A DNA stretch of 6,425 bases, from assembly GCA_016882345.1 (NCBI GenBank), contig VGQR01000118.1, positions 1-6,425 of the forward strand, given 5' to 3'. The notes beneath the pieces are model-generated. The model was not told the origin of the DNA and ran no database searches. It saw nothing but the letters and a program-made list of their open reading frames with translations. Both the position numbers and the translations under genes were made by a program. This DNA comes from Cyanobacteria bacterium K_DeepCast_35m_m2_023 (GTDB lineage Bacteria > Cyanobacteriota > Cyanobacteriia > PCC-6307 > Cyanobiaceae). Numbering within the stretch: position 1 is the stretch's first letter; each line of letters begins with the position of its first letter. Positions 6,398-6,425 of this stretch are shown one piece after another.

Positions 6398-6425
6398 ATG
6401 TACCGGCGTGAGCATCGTCACCAGC
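6398..6425 (+). CDS. Putative transposase, first nine codons only
   Basis: From ATG 6398 the frame reads MYRREHRHQ and is open to the window end. Many cyanobacterial IS5/IS1182-like transposases begin with MYRR or MYRK followed by a short polar stretch before a conserved FE(N/D)F-LPFGG segment, which would lie just beyond this window. The same frame is also open upstream to an ATG at 6347, which would add 17 residues (MSANGPKCAQQPPDVFH). I prefer 6398 because of the family resemblance, although neither start has a Shine-Dalgarno sequence. Nine residues are little evidence, so this stays tentative. Confidence 0.45.

Larger units (their letters stand above)
6283..6402. repeat. 120-base tandem repeat, copy 2
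   Basis: This second unit is 117 of 120 bases identical to copy 1 and continues into an open reading frame to the window edge. It is probably the intact left end of an insertion sequence, because its terminal sequence leads directly into a transposase-like start. The exact period of 120 keeps reading frames in phase between copies, which explains why a spurious 96-residue minus-strand frame with a 40-residue repeat appears here. Confidence 0.95.
6283..6425 (+). mobile_element. Left end of an insertion sequence (IS5/IS1182-like), continuing beyond the window
   Basis: The call rests on a sharp repeat edge, a duplicated terminal segment, a subterminal hairpin, an AT-rich flank and a transposase-like N-terminus at 6398. 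The left terminus is taken as GGGCCTCC at 6283; if copy 1 belongs to the same element, it would start at 6163. Terminal inverted repeats and a target duplication cannot be checked because the right end is outside the window. Family assignment comes from memory of related N-termini and is not proven here. Confidence 0.5.

Noticed and set aside
6109..6399. Minus-strand 96-residue frame with a 40-residue internal repeat (MWKTSGGCWAHLGPF...)
   Set aside because: The repeat is only the translated 120-base DNA duplication, whose length is divisible by three. The frame spans IS-end DNA and AT-rich spacer and has no recognisable domain.

Overview
The window looks like chromosomal DNA of a GC-rich unicellular cyanobacterium, probably from the Synechococcus/Cyanobium/Vulcanococcus group. 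This is an inference from three things: the particular parvulin family at the left edge, a type I exporter that carries a cyclic-nucleotide-binding-like domain in front of a C39-like domain, and the GC-rich codon use. No rRNA or other phylogenetic marker is present.

Positions 2-6024 form one compact plus-strand operon of four genes. The spacings are +11, -1 and +16 bases. The order is: (1) the 3' part of a peptidyl-prolyl isomerase-like (parvulin/SurA-type) protein; (2) a 986-residue type I secretion ABC transporter with a degenerate cNMP-binding-like region, a catalytically dead C39-like domain, six membrane segments and a complete nucleotide-binding domain; (3) its HlyD-type periplasmic adaptor; (4) a GT4-type glycosyltransferase. 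Genes 2 and 3 would form the inner-membrane part of a type I secretion machine, with a TolC-like outer-membrane partner encoded elsewhere. The isomerase-like protein would help the substrate fold or be handed over, and the glycosyltransferase may modify the substrate or an envelope glycan. The secreted substrate and the operon promoter lie outside the window.

Positions 6025-6425 are different. A 138-base AT-rich spacer with a small direct repeat is followed by a near-perfect tandem duplication of a 120-base unit (6163-6282 and 6283-6402, 117 of 120 bases identical). Each unit holds an imperfect hairpin and a TAAAAT box. The second copy runs into an open frame starting MYRREHRHQ, which resembles the N-terminus of cyanobacterial IS5/IS1182-like transposases. 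I read this as the left end of an insertion sequence entering at the window's right edge, with its first 120 bases duplicated, possibly by insertion of the element into a copy of itself.

I did not find a convincing new defence or mobile system. The most informative oddities are the stacked degenerate domains of the transporter, the parvulin that appears to lack its usual active-site histidines, and the duplicated IS end.
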